Assembly: GCA_030667105.1 (NCBI GenBank)
Contig: DAOUWN010000154.1
Location: forward strand, 1 to 5,886
Direction of reading: 5' to 3'
From: Deltaproteobacteria bacterium
Lineage (GTDB): Bacteria > Desulfobacterota > Desulfobacteria > C00003060
DNA: 5,886 nt
This document shows positions 4,313 through 5,886 of the stretch, in pieces. The notes beneath the pieces are model-generated. The model saw only the letters and a list, made by a program, of their open reading frames with translations. It was not told where the DNA came from and made no database searches. A program made the translations under genes and the position numbers. Position 1 is the stretch's first letter. Each line of letters opens with the position of its first letter.

Positions 4313-5886
4313 ATGCAAAACAGGCTTTCGGGAAGTAAGTGCCTAAGAAGGAACTTTGGAACGATTCCAAAGGTTATTCCGTTTCCAAACTTGATCGAAA
4401 TGCAGCGGGATTCTTATGCCCGCTTTTTGCAGCGTGACGTTCCGCCCGAGAAAAGAGAAGACGTGGGCCTTCAGGCCGCCTTTACCAGCGTTTTTCCCAT
4501 CCGGGATTTTACCGGGACGGCTTATCTTGAGTTTGTTTCATACAGCTTCGGGGATGTGAAGTATCACGAACACGAATGCCTCCACAAGGGAATGACGTGC
4601 GAGGTTCCGATTCGAATTACGGTTCGACTTGTCATATATGATACGGACAAGGAGACAGGTGTTCAGAATATTCGTGATATCAAGGAACAGGAAATCTATT
4701 TTGGCACCATCCCCCTGATGACAGACCGGGGCACCTTCATCGTCAACGGTACTGAGCGGGTCGTGGTAAGCCAACTTCACAGGTCCCCCGGGGTGTTTTT
4801 TGATCACGACAAGGGCAAGACTCATTCCAGCGGCAAGGTTCTGTATACGGCAAGGATTATCCCTGTACGAGGATCCTGGATAGATCTGGAGATCGACCCC
4901 AAGGATGTTGTCTATGTCCGGATCGATCGGCGCCGCAAATTCCCTGTCACATTGCTTCTTAAGGCCTTTGGATACTCGGGCGAGGAGATCTTGGCCTATT
5001 TCTACCGCACAGAAAAAATTCTGGTGGAGGGAAAGCGCCTTTACAAGGCCTTTGATGAAGAGCTTCTTAAGGATCAGCGTGTCTCCAAGTCGGTGAAACA
5101 TCCGGTCACTGGCGAGATTATCGCCAAGAAGGGGAACCGGTTCACAAAGAAGACTATCCGTCAACTTGTTGATGCGGGAGTTGAACGCATACCAATCGAA
5201 CCTAAAGATGTAGAAAATAGAGTCCTGGCTCACACGTTGGTGGACCCAGAGAGCGAACAGCTTGTCGCCACCCACAACGAGGCCGTTGATGAGGAGATCT
5301 TTGATAGGATACTGGGGGCCAGGTTCTCGTCCTTTGACGTCTTGTACATCGACGGTGTTACGAGCGGTGATTCCATCAGAAAGACCCTGCTCCTTGACAA
5401 GGTGGAGACCCATGACGATGCTCTTTTGGAGATTTACAGAAGGCTTAGGCCCAGTAATCCTCCTACCATCGAAGTGGCGCGTGAATTGTGTCGCCAGCTT
5501 TTTTTCCGCTCTTCCCATTACGATCTTTCGTCCGTAGGTCGTCTAAAGATGAACATCCGCTTGGGGCAGGATATTTCTCTCGACGTGCGTACGCTAATGA
5601 AAGAGGATCTTTTACGCACGACCAAGACCTTAGTCGAATTGAAGGACAGGCAGGGGCCGGCCGACGACATTGATCACCTGGGGAACCGGCGAGTGCGGGC
5701 TGTTGGGGAGCTTTTGGAAAACCAATACCGCGTTGGCTTGGTAAGGATGGAACGGGCCATCAAGGAACGTATGAGCCTTCAGGAGATCGACACTTTAATG
5801 CCACACGACCTGATCAATTCCAAGCCGGTTTCTGCTGTAGTTAAGGAGTTTTTTGGCACAAGCCAGCTCTCGCAGTTCATGGATCA
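4313..5886 (+). CDS. rpoB: DNA-directed RNA polymerase subunit beta, 5' part (cut by window end)
   Basis: This is the N-terminal 524 codons of the beta subunit, which with beta-prime forms the RNA polymerase active centre; about 40% of a typical 1,300-1,400-residue protein is visible. The frame is open from the ATG at 4313 to the window edge with no stop. Recognisable blocks are RRNFGTIPKVIPFPNLIEMQ (12-31), the conserved FGTIPLMTDRGTFIVNGTER (130-149) and VVSQLHRSPGVFF (151-163), VGRLKMNIRLG (408-418), GNRRVRAVGELLENQ (457-471), and FFGTSQLSQFMD (513-524), which begins rifampicin-resistance cluster I. GGAG at 4304-4307 lies 5 nt ahead of this ATG. The ATG at 4302 is in another frame. The 16-nt gap after rplL and the usual rplJL-rpoBC order imply one operon. 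No lineage-specific insertion is obvious in the visible part. Confidence 0.97.
   Translation, partial: MQNRLSGSKCLRRNFGTIPKVIPFPNLIEMQRDSYARFLQRDVPPEKREDVGLQAAFTSVFPIRDFTGTAYLEFVSYSFGDVKYHEHECLHKGMTCEVPIRITVRLVIYDTDKETGVQNIRDIKEQEIYFGTIPLMTDRGTFIVNGTERVVVSQLHRSPGVFFDHDKGKTHSSGKVLYTARIIPVRGSWIDLEIDPKDVVYVRIDRRRKFPVTLLLKAFGYSGEEILAYFYRTEKILVEGKRLYKAFDEELLKDQRVSKSVKHPVTGEIIAKKGNRFTKKTIRQLVDAGVERIPIEPKDVENRVLAHTLVDPESEQLVATHNEAVDEEIFDRILGARFSSFDVLYIDGVTSGDSIRKTLLLDKVETHDDALLEIYRRLRPSNPPTIEVARELCRQLFFRSSHYDLSSVGRLKMNIRLGQDISLDVRTLMKEDLLRTTKTLVELKDRQGPADDIDHLGNRRVRAVGELLENQYRVGLVRMERAIKERMSLQEIDTLMPHDLINSKPVSAVVKEFFGTSQLSQFMD

Noticed and set aside
4538..5518. 326-codon minus-strand frame opposite rpoB
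   Set aside because: It lies wholly within the unmistakable rpoB frame on the + strand; long antisense frames are common opposite conserved genes with biased codon use.

Overview
This window is the conserved translation/transcription gene cluster that runs from the 3' end of tuf (EF-Tu) into rpoB. All genes lie on the + strand in the order tuf(3' end) - rpmG - tRNA-Trp - secE - nusG - rplK - rplA - rplJ - rplL - rpoB(5' part). The protein sequences are clearly bacterial. The order, with a single tRNA-Trp between rpmG and secE, plus the protein style and roughly even base composition, suggest a Desulfobacterota (deltaproteobacterial) or similar Gram-negative anaerobe. That placement comes from recognition only and no search was run.

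Region 1-919: the last 60 codons of EF-Tu, a 49-residue zinc-ribbon ribosomal protein L33, tRNA-Trp(CCA) with encoded 3' CCA, and a SecE whose single membrane helix is preceded by a long lysine-rich cytoplasmic tail. Region 920-1300: a 381-nt gap between secE and nusG, genes that are usually close together. It is filled with inverted repeats, a short tandem repeat and a possible switch of alternative pairings just ahead of the nusG ribosome binding site. Region 1301-3052: nusG, rplK and rplA. Region 3053-3291: the rplA-rplJ gap, carrying a recognisable L10 leader (binding site for the L10-L12 complex) and then GC-rich palindromic sequence. Region 3292-4296: rplJ and rplL, separated by a 99-nt spacer with two hairpins that share the same GTA loop. 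Region 4313-5886: rpoB, cut by the window edge after residue 524, inside the rifampicin-binding cluster.

The products work together. L33, L11, L1, L10 and L7/L12 are 50S proteins; L11, L10 and L12 form the GTPase-associated stalk, which recruits EF-Tu, and L1 forms the opposite, mobile stalk. NusG links RNA polymerase (rpoB) to termination, pausing and translation factors. SecE is part of the protein translocation channel. Control probably includes feedback by L10-L12 on the rplJ leader.

No new gene system is visible. All protein genes are well-known families, and nothing suggests defence, mobile-gene or secondary-metabolism content. What deserves a second look is in the non-coding gaps: the repeat-filled secE-nusG spacer, GC-rich words shared between three spacers, and the twin hairpins before rplL.
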